A stretch of DNA of 64,000 bases from Vibrio nitrifigilis (GTDB taxonomy: Bacteria; Pseudomonadota; Gammaproteobacteria; Enterobacterales; Vibrionaceae). The notes under the pieces are model-generated. The model worked only from the letters and a program-made list of their open reading frames with translations, searched no databases and had not been told where the DNA came from. Numbering within the stretch: the stretch's first letter is position 1; every line of letters starts with the position of its first letter. Made by a program: the position numbers and the translations under genes. The stretch covers positions 1,240,001 to 1,304,000 of the forward strand of contig NZ_JADPMR010000001.1 of NCBI RefSeq assembly GCF_015686695.1, written 5' to 3'. Positions 25,603 to 33,987 of the stretch are shown here, one piece after another.

Positions 25603-27264
25603 TCATGGCATGGGCGTAGAATTCTCGATAGAGTACGCGATTCTACTTATGTTTGCCATGAGTTGGGGGGCTAATCTAGCAATTTCGCGCTGTTGTTGCA
25701 AAATTGCTTGCAATATTTCCCGACTGGTCAGTGGATTGGCTAAGACGACACGAAATACAACGGTGGGATGGTGATACCAGCGTGCAGGATTCAGTTGGGT
25801 TCTTGATACGAACGACCGACCCGTTTCACGCTGTGTTTTTTGAATAAATTGAGTCAGCTCATTAAGCGCGTTATTTAAGGTTAAGCACTGCTCTTTTGTC
25901 GCTTTATGCATCGTAGCAGCAATATTTTCTGGTACATAACGATAAGTGAGTAAGCAGAGTTCTGGTTCTGATACTAATTCAAAATCTGTTGATTCTTGAA
26001 TGAGTTCGGCAAAGTAACGTGCCTTCTCAATGCCTTGATCGATGAGCATGCCATAACCAGGACGGCTAATGATATGCATGCTGGAATATAGTAACATCGC
26101 GATTCCGGAGCGGGAACCTTCTAGTGTATGGCTACCTAAATCTTTTGAACCATGGCGCAATATATATTGTGCATGGTGCTCAACTGCTTTCATTGCGTTT
26201 GGGTCTTTAAAAAGCACCATTCCTGCACCCATAGGGATATAGAGCTGTTTATGGGCATCAATGGTCACTGAATCAGCAAGCTCTATACCGCTCAGTAAAT
26301 GGCGGTATTTATCGGAAAGCAGAGTGGCCCCGCCCCAAGCTGCATCAACATGGAAATGACATTGTTCATGATGACAAATATCAGCAATATCACCGAGAGG
26401 GTCTATATTGCCGGTTTCTGTAGTTCCCGCAACACCAACCACCGCAAAGGGTTTTATGCCTTGCTGTTTTAACTCGGCTATTTTTTGTTGTAGGTCATCA
26501 ATTACAATACGGTTATGTTCGTCTGTGGCAATAGACACTAATCCTTGTTGACCGATACCAAGGACATCTGCGGCTTTTTTTAGCGAGTAGTGTCCGCGTT
26601 CAGATACAAGAATCGCTAAGCCTTTATAGCCATAGTAAGCCAGTGCTTGTCCGATCCCCGCTTGTTCAATGCCGGGAAAATCTGACGTCGCTTTTAGGGT
26701 ATTATTGCGAGCAACCCATAGTGCGGTGATATTCGCAATGGTTCCTCCCGAGCAGAAGGCCCCCAGAGAGTGGGAAGCACTATGCATCCATTGCTGATAA
26801 AACCCATCATGTTGGCGATAAATGAGACGATGCAGCATACCGAGTACTTGCCGCTCTAATGGCGTAAACGCTTTAGACGTTTCTATTTTCACCAAATTTT
26901 GATTAAGCGCTATCATGATTTTTGACAGTGGCATCAAAAAGTAAGGGAGAGCGGATGTCATATGACCGATGAAGCTGGGCGCGGAGGTATGAACGGAATG
27001 AGCCACTAACGTATTCATTAAGTGGTCGGTGTGCTCTGACACAAATTGTGGTTGCTCAGGAATCGCCGGATCAGAAAAATCACGTTCGATTTCTGTGAGC
27101 GGCTTTTCTTCAGCAACGATATGTTCACGCAGAAACTGATTCAAATTATGCGACAGCTCGGCTTCAATTTGAGTGAGTGTTGAGTCTGGACCTTCAGGAA
27201 TAGTGAAAATCTTCAACAAACTCTCAAAGCTGACATCAGCGGACTTTTGATTATGTGTCATCAT
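25603..27264 (-). CDS. panP: PLP-dependent aspartate 1-decarboxylase PanP
   Basis: The enzyme converts aspartate to beta-alanine for pantothenate/CoA synthesis, replacing the pyruvoyl enzyme PanD in vibrios. The protein is about 553 residues and of the group II decarboxylase family. Markers are HTSAPSFIGHMTSALPYFLM (about 93-112), the substrate/cofactor stretch FCSGGTIANITALW, CHFHVDAAWGG, and the PLP Lys in TIDAHKQLYIP (about 339). The long N-terminal KIETSKAFTPLERQVLGMLH is typical of PanP rather than glutamate decarboxylase. GTG (27270) and two ATG codons (27264, 27261) compete as start; no clear Shine-Dalgarno decides. lysO lies upstream on the same strand after 140 bp. Confidence 0.9.
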   Translation of the reverse strand: MMTHNQKSADVSFESLLKIFTIPEGPDSTLTQIEAELSHNLNQFLREHIVAEEKPLTEIERDFSDPAIPEQPQFVSEHTDHLMNTLVAHSVHTSAPSFIGHMTSALPYFLMPLSKIMIALNQNLVKIETSKAFTPLERQVLGMLHRLIYRQHDGFYQQWMHSASHSLGAFCSGGTIANITALWVARNNTLKATSDFPGIEQAGIGQALAYYGYKGLAILVSERGHYSLKKAADVLGIGQQGLVSIATDEHNRIVIDDLQQKIAELKQQGIKPFAVVGVAGTTETGNIDPLGDIADICHHEQCHFHVDAAWGGATLLSDKYRHLLSGIELADSVTIDAHKQLYIPMGAGMVLFKDPNAMKAVEHHAQYILRHGSKDLGSHTLEGSRSGIAMLLYSSMHIISRPGYGMLIDQGIEKARYFAELIQESTDFELVSEPELCLLTYRYVPENIAATMHKATKEQCLTLNNALNELTQFIQKTQRETGRSFVSRTQLNPARWYHHPTVVFRVVLANPLTSREILQAILQQQREIARLAPQLMANISRIAYSIENSTPMP

Positions 27265-27404
27265 GGCCACTTAGGGTTACTCTATTTAGGTAGCAACATA
27301 TAGCAATTTACCGTCAAAGTCTCGACTTTCTATATGATGCACCGTATTTACGTTAACTATTTGACACTTATACCAAGTCATCTCAAAGGCTATTGTTCTA
27401 ATGT

Positions 27405-28307
27405 TTATAATGGTAATGAAACGAAAAAGAGCATCAACAAAGGCACCAATAAACTAAGGATGAAGCCGCTTACAATCGCAACCGGAACACATTTAACTCC
27501 CCCCGTCGTTTGAATGACTGGCAAGGTAAAATCCATTGCCGTAGCGCCAGCATAGCCAATCGAAGTACATGGTGAGCGGCTAATAAACATTGGAATTAGC
27601 ATTAAAGACAGCAATTCTCGTAGCAACTCAATAAGGAATGAGCTACCGCCAAAAACAGGGCCATAGGCATCGCCCATTAAAATTCCAGAAAGGCTGTACC
27701 AACCAAACCCCGAGGACATCGCTAAAGATTGAGCCACAGGCAAATCGAGCGTGAATCCGGCTGCTAATCCGCCCAACCAGCAACTCCCCATGACGACCAA
27801 AGAGATGATCATTCCGTGCTTATTCAACACGATCTGCTTTAATGTCAATCCGCTATTGCGCAGCTGAATACCGATAAAGAAGAGCAATAAAAATAGGATA
27901 GCTTCACTGGTCGATTCAACCCAAGTTAATGGATAAGGTTGCAGTCGCCCGATAACGAGGCCTCCTCCCACAACCAGGATTAATTTAATCGAGTCTAATG
28001 CCATATGGGATAGGGGGAGTTTGGTTTTTTTAGATTCGATATCAATGGGATATAGACGGTCTAGAATGGGTAAAGTGGCAAAGTTGCACAGTGCCATAAA
28101 AATAAAAAAGACCAAGGTATATTGCCCAATGGTTTGCATATTTCCACTCAAGTTATCGAGGCTTGAGAGGTTTAATCCCATCAGAAATAGAATGATATAA
28201 ACAAGGTTAGTTGTCGCTTTATTAAGTGTATTTAACCACTCTTTATTAGTAATAGAAATGAAATACCCCACGACCAGTGGTGCAAAGATAAGTAGCATCC
28301 CAGACAA
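27405..28307 (-). CDS. lysO: Lysine exporter LysO
   Basis: This 300-residue inner-membrane protein is collinear with E. coli LysO/YbjE (299). It has 7-8 hydrophobic segments, the diagnostic LLLFFIGIQLRNSGLTLKQ (about 138-156), SGFGWYSLSGIL (about 197-208) and GYAGATAMDFTLPVIQTTGG (about 249-268). It exports L-lysine and toxic analogues. The start is probably TTG at 28307: it gives the E. coli-like N-terminus and has AAAGGA seven bases upstream, whereas the ATG at 28298 is too far from any ribosome site. No lysine riboswitch is seen in the 180-bp gap upstream. Confidence 0.9.
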   Translation of the reverse strand: MSGMLLIFAPLVVGYFISITNKEWLNTLNKATTNLVYIILFLMGLNLSSLDNLSGNMQTIGQYTLVFFIFMALCNFATLPILDRLYPIDIESKKTKLPLSHMALDSIKLILVVGGGLVIGRLQPYPLTWVESTSEAILFLLLFFIGIQLRNSGLTLKQIVLNKHGMIISLVVMGSCWLGGLAAGFTLDLPVAQSLAMSSGFGWYSLSGILMGDAYGPVFGGSSFLIELLRELLSLMLIPMFISRSPCTSIGYAGATAMDFTLPVIQTTGGVKCVPVAIVSGFILSLLVPLLMLFFVSLPL

Positions 28308-28425
28308 GGTTTAGTCCTTTAATTAGTGAGAGTTGTTCTAAAGAAATTAGAAGGTGGAAATGGACAATGAAAGTCTACCAAACGTTCAATAAAGTTAGGC
28401 ATAGAGGCCGAGCTATTGAATTGAG

Positions 28426-28470
28426 GCTAATACATATTGGCATTGCACTTGGCTTACTGAATGTATTAGC
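28426..28470. terminator. 10-bp inverted repeat behind the HDOD gene
   Basis: GCTAATACAT (28426-28435) and ATGTATTAGC (28461-28470) pair across a 25-base loop. It lies 18 bp past the HDOD stop codon and inside the lysO leader; there is no U-tract. Its role could be termination or leader structure. Confidence 0.35.
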
Positions 28471-28487
28471 TTCAGTCTTCGGACGTT

Positions 28488-29408
28488 TTAAAATCCGCTG
28501 CGAATAATGACAGATTTAAGTTGGTCAGTAAATTCCATATCAGATAGGTTACTTAGATCATATAAAACTTCAGCACCTGTCGCGTTAAGTTCTACTTCAT
28601 GATCGTCTATTGCATCATCTTGCTTACGGAACATCAGTAAATGACTGGCGATACGGGCGATATCAAGATAGCGGACTTCATGCTCGTGAGTGCGCATTTC
28701 TTGGTTACATGCCACTTCCTGAAAGTCATTATCAAATCCCCAATGTTTCAATACCAGTTCACTGGTATTTGAACAGCGGGATTGGAAAATCTGCATTGCG
28801 ATGTCTTCGTCTAAGTAGTTCCCGTTTTCTAGATACAGGTGGTATTCATTAACCAGGCAGAAGAGACCAATATCAGCCAACAACCCGACCAAAAGTGCCT
28901 TCTCTTCTTCGAGATAAGCGTATTCTTTCTCTTCAATATTTTTGAATGCTTCTGTTACCAGAACCATGGTCGCGCCAAGCTCACGAGAGTTATGCGCACT
29001 GTTAGCAAGAATGCGGTTACACTCTGGGCTCAAATTGATGGCATGTTTTAATTGTTCAATTGCCTGTGCGGTCACAATATCCCGAACACGCAATATACCA
29101 AGGCGAGATACGGCAGTGATTAAATCGTTACAGGTAATATTACGGCGGTTAAAGACCACAGAATTCGCGATTCGAATCACGATGGCCGCTAAGCTAGGAT
29201 CATCAGTAAGGCAATCTGCTATATCTGATATTCCTGTTGCTTCTTGCATACACAATTGTTGGATGCGTAATACAACATTGGGGATAGGAGGGAGCGAAAT
29301 TTTTCCAGTACTAATGGAAAGCTCAACCATTTGAGCAAACTCACTCTCTAAGCCGTTTATTAATTTATGTTTATTTTCTGGCAGCCAGTAAAAGGATAAA
29401 TGATTCAT
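28488..29408 (-). CDS. HDOD-domain protein
   Basis: The protein is about 306 residues. HDOD (HD-related output domain) is recognisable from SLPPIPNVVLRIQQL (about 38-52), then IADCLTDDPSLAAIVIRIANSVVFN (about 61-85) and ITAVSRLGILRVRDIVTAQA. Later, LLVGLLADIGLFCLVNEYH is the HD-like helix, in which the catalytic His-Asp pair of true HD phosphodiesterases is degenerate. Such proteins act in signalling, often tied to cyclic di-GMP or motility, without known catalysis. The start is ATG at 29408 or GTG at 29420; neither has a strong ribosome site. It is divergent from tfoX. Confidence 0.85.
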   Translation of the reverse strand: MNHLSFYWLPENKHKLINGLESEFAQMVELSISTGKISLPPIPNVVLRIQQLCMQEATGISDIADCLTDDPSLAAIVIRIANSVVFNRRNITCNDLITAVSRLGILRVRDIVTAQAIEQLKHAINLSPECNRILANSAHNSRELGATMVLVTEAFKNIEEKEYAYLEEEKALLVGLLADIGLFCLVNEYHLYLENGNYLDEDIAMQIFQSRCSNTSELVLKHWGFDNDFQEVACNQEMRTHEHEVRYLDIARIASHLLMFRKQDDAIDDHEVELNATGAEVLYDLSNLSDMEFTDQLKSVIIRSGF

Positions 29409-29540
29409 AAGACCGTACACTCAGCGATAACACGCGCCATTCTAGCGAGGTAGGTTGGGGTTCTGCAACAAATTATAGCTGGTGATGACCAGTTATCTAG
29501 TTTTCTCCGAGCAAGACAGCAAAATTTAGTCTCATTATTG

Positions 29541-29560
29541 ACCTATAAAACTTTATAGGT
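29541..29560. promoter_or_regulatory. Palindrome upstream of tfoX
   Basis: ACCTATAAA-AC-TTTATAGGT is a 20-bp perfect inverted repeat (9-bp arms) placed 6 bp before the CRP-like box. It is operator-like; the factor is unknown. Confidence 0.45.
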
Positions 29561-29566
29561 ATTTGC

Positions 29567-29582
29567 TGTGATGTAAGTCTCA
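29567..29582. promoter_or_regulatory. Candidate CRP site of tfoX
   Basis: TGTGA-TGTAAG-TCTCA matches TGTGA-N6-TCACA at 9 of 10 defined positions. It lies about 150 bp upstream of the tfoX start. cAMP-CRP control of tfoX is established in Vibrio cholerae. Confidence 0.62.
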
Positions 29583-29728
29583 AAAACCTCTGTTGCATAA
29601 ATAAGGTTTTGCTAATTTTTGGTCATAATTTGGTCACGAATTACGCAGTTGCGCACAGAAGGTAGTCGTGCAGTAGCTTACACAATAATGGATGCCAAAC
29701 ATATGGCGTCATGGCTAGGAATATAATT

Positions 29729-30331
29729 ATGATTCGTAAACATTTTTACAAATTGGCTACTCAGTATGGATCGCTTCAAACTCGTTCAATGTTTGGTGGT
29801 ACGGGTATATTTCATGACAACGTTATGTACGCACTGGTTCGTGATGGTGCCGTCTACTTGCGTAGTTTTGATAATCTTGAACCGCGCTTTATCGAACTGG
29901 GTTGTTGTAAGTTTCAGCATGTTAAAAAAACGACGGTAGCAACTGTTAACTATTATAACGTGACTGAGTTCATTATGGCACCAAGCCCGATCACTCATGA
30001 ACTGATTGAAGCTTCTATTGCGGGTGCTTTAGCAGATGATAAACGTCGCCGTTGTCAATCTAATCGCCGTTTGCGTGATTTACCTAATCTGCAGTTAACG
30101 ATTGAACGTATGGTGAAAAAGGCAGGCATATCTGATGTCACAACATTGATGGAAGTCGGTGCTGCGAATGCCTTTTCAAAGGTGTGCAATATTTATGGTC
30201 GAGATGTTGATGTAAAACTGCTTTGGAAATTAGCAGGGGCTGTTGATGGAGTACACTGGGAGTTAATTCAAGAGCCGAAAAGGCAGCAGCTTCTCGATGA
30301 ATGCCGTTCGTTCGGTTATGTCGCTATCTAA
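29729..30331 (+). CDS. tfoX: Competence regulator TfoX
   Basis: This master activator of natural competence (type IV pilus and uptake genes) is induced on chitin in vibrios. The protein has 200 residues and two domains: TfoX_N (about 5-95; TRSMFGGTGIFHDNVMYALV) and TfoX_C (about 110-195; RLRDLPNLQLTIERMVKKAGISDV, ending LLWKLAGAVDGVHW). The ATG at 29729 is preferred over 29711 because only it has a Shine-Dalgarno (TAGGAA). A CRP-like box lies upstream. The leader of more than 100 bp fits the known translational control of tfoX by the small RNA TfoR, but pairing was not worked out. No cyclic di-GMP riboswitch core is present, which argues against this being tfoY. Confidence 0.87.
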   Translation: MIRKHFYKLATQYGSLQTRSMFGGTGIFHDNVMYALVRDGAVYLRSFDNLEPRFIELGCCKFQHVKKTTVATVNYYNVTEFIMAPSPITHELIEASIAGALADDKRRRCQSNRRLRDLPNLQLTIERMVKKAGISDVTTLMEVGAANAFSKVCNIYGRDVDVKLLWKLAGAVDGVHWELIQEPKRQQLLDECRSFGYVAI

Positions 30332-30380
30332 ATACCATGTAGGCTATCGCTACAATGATTTAAGTTTACATATATAAGTT

Positions 30381-30411
30381 AAGCCGAGGTAATACATCAC
30401 TACCTCGGCTT
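30381..30411. terminator. tfoX terminator
   Basis: AAGCCGAGGTA and TACCTCGGCTT form an 11-bp stem followed by TTTATTG on the plus strand. The convergent gene at 30421 could share it. Confidence 0.85.
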
Positions 30412-30420
30412 TTTATTGCT

Positions 30421-30975
30421 TTAGTATTTAAAGCGTGCGGTAAACATTAGTTGATCATCATAGAAGTCGTTGAAACGCATTTCAGCTCCCAGAGAAAATA
30501 GCTCTGTTGAATGGAAGCGAGCGTATACAGACCCTGTCCAATCATCTTTATCGTCGATAGATACGTAGCCCGCGTTACCACCTACTTCAAGTTGTGGACC
30601 AAGCCATTGGCGTATACCAAGGTTAAGCTCCATACCTGCGTCGGCGCTATTTTGGTGTTTTTTATCTTGGACACGTAACAACATTGCACCAGTTAAATCA
30701 GACCAGTTGTTGATTGGTGCATGAAAACCGAGACCTGTCGCACTATCGAAGTCCCCATCAAATTTTGAATCAATACGACCGACAAAATGGGCATTGGGGT
30801 GGATAGACATACTAAAGCCTGCACCATAGGTCACAGGGCTGACACCAATTCTTGCTTCGATATAGTCGTAGCTGAAGTTGCTCATTGAAGCTGAGCTATC
30901 AGGATCTGTTTCGGCCATTGAATAGCTTGAAACCAAAAGCAGCATCGCTGCAATCATTGTTTTACGCATAGTCAC
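30421..30975 (-). CDS. Putative outer-membrane beta-barrel protein
   Basis: The protein has 184 residues (182 from the ATG at 30969). It carries an N-terminal signal peptide (MRKTMIAAMLLLVSSYSMA, cleavage after AMA-like SMA). After it, alternating hydrophobic/polar strands (EARIGVSPVTYGAGFSMSI; GAMLLRVQD; AGMELNLGIRQW; GSVYARFH; LMFTARFKY) and a terminal aromatic residue indicate an eight-strand outer-membrane barrel. No specific family is recognised. GTG (30975) has the better-placed AGG. It is convergent with tfoX. Confidence 0.65.
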   Translation of the reverse strand: MTMRKTMIAAMLLLVSSYSMAETDPDSSASMSNFSYDYIEARIGVSPVTYGAGFSMSIHPNAHFVGRIDSKFDGDFDSATGLGFHAPINNWSDLTGAMLLRVQDKKHQNSADAGMELNLGIRQWLGPQLEVGGNAGYVSIDDKDDWTGSVYARFHSTELFSLGAEMRFNDFYDDQLMFTARFKY

Positions 30976-31240
30976 GATAAACCTATTTTGTCGTTAATTC
31001 CATTCATTCACTCGTTGCTCTCGATCGACATGGATATGAATCCCTGTTAATTGATAAGCCTTGAGCGAAATACAAAGCGTTTTCAAATGCTCCACTGACT
31101 AGTGCAGCGCTTTTCCAAATCTTGGAGACACATCAAAAAAATGGCACTCCATGAGAATAATCTAACTCAAGCAAATACAATGCCATAATATCACGTTAAA
31201 GAGATAAAAATCGGAGCCTAACAGCGAAAACATAATTAAA

Positions 31241-31311
31241 TATACCCAAGTAACCTCAAGATGCTGAAAAGCGAATTTTTAGGCATTGTGATATCGATCG
31301 GTCTTGAGGAG
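31241..31311. repeat. End fragment of the palindromic element
   Basis: TATACCCAAGTAACCTCAAG and the following ATGCTGAAAAGCGAA equal one terminus of the 266-bp element; the remainder has decayed. The surrounding gap 30976-31579 also carries a second fragment at 31415 and the ydgA promoter; nothing else is seen there. Confidence 0.7.
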
Positions 31312-31414
31312 GCTTCTTCATGAACTTAACGGTAGGGTAATGACTCTTATTTATTTCGCATTTTGGCTTTTTCTTAATACAGACCGTCGGTTATCAGGCT
31401 ACACTAGGCCTATT

Positions 31415-31502
31415 TATACCCAAATAACCCTAAGATGTAGTATTCAGGGGGTCTTAGGAAAGCGACGAGTATTTTTTACTTGAAGTGATATAAGATGCGA
31501 TA
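31415..31502. repeat. Decayed copy of the palindromic element
   Basis: TATACCCAAATAACCCTAAG starts it, then GTATTCAGGG resembles the left arm. ACTTGAAGTGATATAAGATG at the right is a weak remnant of the other arm. Confidence 0.5.
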
Positions 31503-31579
31503 AATTTATCGGCTTAAGTTAGCATTAATTGAAATTTCAATAATTCAGACGTTATGGCACAAATAGGAATAGTAACAAT

Positions 31580-32908
31580 ATGAATAGCTTAAAGAAGTAT
31601 GGCGCAATTGGTGGTGCAGTAGTGATAGTGGCGTGTTGGCCACTCGCTGTCGGCCAAATTGGCCAATACGTTATCAAAGATGGATTAAAACACCTTAGTA
31701 ACGATAAAGTTGCTGTGACGCTGTTGGATTACCAACGAGGATATTTGTCGTCTGATGTAAAAACGAAGGTAACGATATTAGATTCTAAGACGAAAAAGAT
31801 GTTAGCAGACGATAAGTTACCGACAGAATTCGTGCTTACCAGCCATGTTCGTCATGGTGTGATTAGCTTATCTTCATCAACCACGTTGCCTGATTATCCT
31901 CAGTTGCCGTTGAATTTGGATACGACCACACAATTAAATGGTAATACTGATTTCAATTTAACCTTACAGCAATGGCATTATCAAAGCGAAGGTGAGGACA
32001 AATTCACTGTTACTGTGCCTTCTTTTTATATGAAAGGCCTAGTGACAAAACTTGGCGAGATCAATTTTGAATCCAAAACACCATCGGTGGCGATTGATTT
32101 CTCCAATGATGCGCAGATTACCGTAACCGATATTGCGATGAAGGGAGAAGGTAAACAGACATCTGGTTTTTGGGTTGGTAATCAAGAGGTTTCCGTTGGT
32201 GAAGTTGTGACTAAAGGTGATAAAGTTGCGGCGAAATCTCAAGAAGAAAAAGACAAATGGAAAAAAGCAGCACCAGAAATCCATGAGTTTACCGCGCAAC
32301 TGTCTGGTTTTAACTATCGTTTTGAGTCTTACTTTAACGATGATTCAAGCCGAGTCACATTGCACCATCAGGCGTCATTAGCAGCGTTTAAATCTGATGA
32401 TTGGCAGGCGAAGAATATTGATTTAGATGTGACTTTTGATGGCTTGGATCGCGCATCCTTTAAACAGTTGTCGGATTTTTATCAAAATCATCCGCAAGTT
32501 TCTCAGCAAGATATCGGCAAGATGTTGCCGTACGTGGATAAATTGGCAAGTCGTGGGTTAACGATAAACATTGCCAAGTTAGATGCAGGTATCGGTAAAG
32601 GTAGATTCACGACACAAATTAATCTTTCTCTACCTGATTCCAAACAGGATAACGTGTTGAATAATCCAATGGCATTGTTATCAACACTTGATGGACGTAT
32701 TGGCTCTACGGTGACCAAAACCCTTGCTAGCGAATATCCAATGATTGGTAAAACTGCGGATCATTTAGTATCAAGTAAACTAGCGACCGAGAATGATAAA
32801 GGGTATGCGATGAAAGCCGTCATTAAAGACGGTAATATCGAGTTTGATAATGGAGAAAAGGTGCCTCTTGTTAGCTTATTCATGCTTGGGCTTGGAGGGC
32901 TGCAGTAA
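31580..32908 (+). CDS. ydgA: YdgA family protein (DUF945)
   Basis: The protein has 442 residues (E. coli YdgA 502). One N-terminal membrane anchor (about 7-28; GAIGGAVVIVACWPLAVGQIG) is followed by a large periplasmic region that begins with the family pattern VAVTLLDYQRGYLSSDVKTKVTI. The DUF945 family has AsmA-like, beta-rich periplasmic segments; its function is not established. AGGA is present upstream of the ATG. A terminator separates it from the next gene on the strand. Confidence 0.82.
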   Translation: MNSLKKYGAIGGAVVIVACWPLAVGQIGQYVIKDGLKHLSNDKVAVTLLDYQRGYLSSDVKTKVTILDSKTKKMLADDKLPTEFVLTSHVRHGVISLSSSTTLPDYPQLPLNLDTTTQLNGNTDFNLTLQQWHYQSEGEDKFTVTVPSFYMKGLVTKLGEINFESKTPSVAIDFSNDAQITVTDIAMKGEGKQTSGFWVGNQEVSVGEVVTKGDKVAAKSQEEKDKWKKAAPEIHEFTAQLSGFNYRFESYFNDDSSRVTLHHQASLAAFKSDDWQAKNIDLDVTFDGLDRASFKQLSDFYQNHPQVSQQDIGKMLPYVDKLASRGLTINIAKLDAGIGKGRFTTQINLSLPDSKQDNVLNNPMALLSTLDGRIGSTVTKTLASEYPMIGKTADHLVSSKLATENDKGYAMKAVIKDGNIEFDNGEKVPLVSLFMLGLGGLQ

Positions 32909-32918
32909 TATTTATCTG

Positions 32919-32940
32919 AGCAGGGGTCATTGCCCCTGCT
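32919..32940 (+). terminator. ydgA terminator
   Basis: AGCAGGGG and CCCCTGCT pair around TCATTG and are followed by TGTTTTTT. Confidence 0.9.
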
Positions 32941-32974
32941 TGTTTTTTCCAGCGCACAGCATTGGAGTCAAATA

Positions 32975-33853
32975 ATGAATCAAGCTATTTGGCAATCGGC
33001 AAATGCTCGACGATTTTTTCTTTCTGTGTTGATCGTTTTTATTGCTGTTCTCGGTTGTTGGCAAAAAGCGGATCAACAAGCCCACGAATTGGTTAATCAA
33101 GCGCTTGTTAGTGCGGCTGCTAGCTATACTGTTGCTCGAACTTTAGATGCGGCCATTTCCACCTTACAAAGCTCAGAAGTTTCTGCTGGGGTCGTCTCGG
33201 TGGATATTGGTCAGATGCTCAATCCTATCAGCGATCTCATTAATAAGTTTAGCGACATTATGGTGATGGCGTTTACTTCACTTAGCTTACAGAAAGTATT
33301 GTTGATGATACTGTCATCCACGGGCATTAATGTCGTATTCACTATTTTTAGCCTCGGGATGTTAGCGATTATCTGGATCAAACCGTTAGGTCGATATCGT
33401 AAACGGGGATGGGCAATCTTTCAGTTTGTTGTGATAGGTCGATTTATTGTGGTACTCAGCGTTTTGAGTACGTCGTTGGTTGATCACTTATTTCTTGAGC
33501 AGCAAATTGAAGCGAACCAAAATAAAGTCGTCATGGTATCTGATGAGCCAGGAGTACAATCCACAATGGAAGTGACCCCAGAGCAAACTAAGAGTGACCA
33601 TAGCTTTTTAGGGTTTATTCAACAGCTACAAGATCAATGGAGCCAATGGACAGATAATCTGCAACAGCAAAAGGCACATCTAACCGAATTATCTGACCGG
33701 ATTGAAAATTCGGTAGTCGATATCCTGACTCTTATGGCACTATACCTATTAAAGACCTTGATTTTACCAATAATTTTTCTACTGCTATGCCGATATTGGA
33801 TTGCTCGGTTATTCTCGATTCCGATGGGATCCCATTCATTAGGCAGAGAATGA
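32975..33853 (+). CDS. Membrane protein of unknown function
   Basis: The protein has 292 residues from the ATG at 32975 (GGAG eight bases upstream); the TTG at 32930 lies inside the preceding terminator and is unlikely. Hydrophobic segments are at about 13-32, 110-135, 148-172 and 250-280. Between the third and the last lies a hydrophilic, Gln-rich stretch with coiled-coil character (FIQQLQDQWSQWTDNLQQQK). No family is recognised. Its constant position between ydgA and serC suggests a Vibrio backbone gene. Confidence 0.65.
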   Translation: MNQAIWQSANARRFFLSVLIVFIAVLGCWQKADQQAHELVNQALVSAAASYTVARTLDAAISTLQSSEVSAGVVSVDIGQMLNPISDLINKFSDIMVMAFTSLSLQKVLLMILSSTGINVVFTIFSLGMLAIIWIKPLGRYRKRGWAIFQFVVIGRFIVVLSVLSTSLVDHLFLEQQIEANQNKVVMVSDEPGVQSTMEVTPEQTKSDHSFLGFIQQLQDQWSQWTDNLQQQKAHLTELSDRIENSVVDILTLMALYLLKTLILPIIFLLLCRYWIARLFSIPMGSHSLGRE

Positions 33854-33987
33854 TACCGACGGTTTTTCTCAACACATGAGAAAATAACGAAATTGCATGG
33901 AAAAGAACTTTTTGTCACTTTTTATTCATAAAAAAAAGTGGTATTAATCACATTTATTTTCTTTAAGTAAGCAGGAGCGAGGAACAC

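Noticed and set aside
28308..28487. Lysine riboswitch ahead of lysO
   Set aside because: The conserved lysine-aptamer sequence blocks are not found in the 180-bp leader.
29600..29710. Cyclic di-GMP (GEMM) riboswitch ahead of tfoX
   Set aside because: GCGCACAGAAGG loosely resembles the conserved core, but the GGGACGCAAAGCC part is absent; this fits tfoX rather than riboswitch-controlled tfoY.
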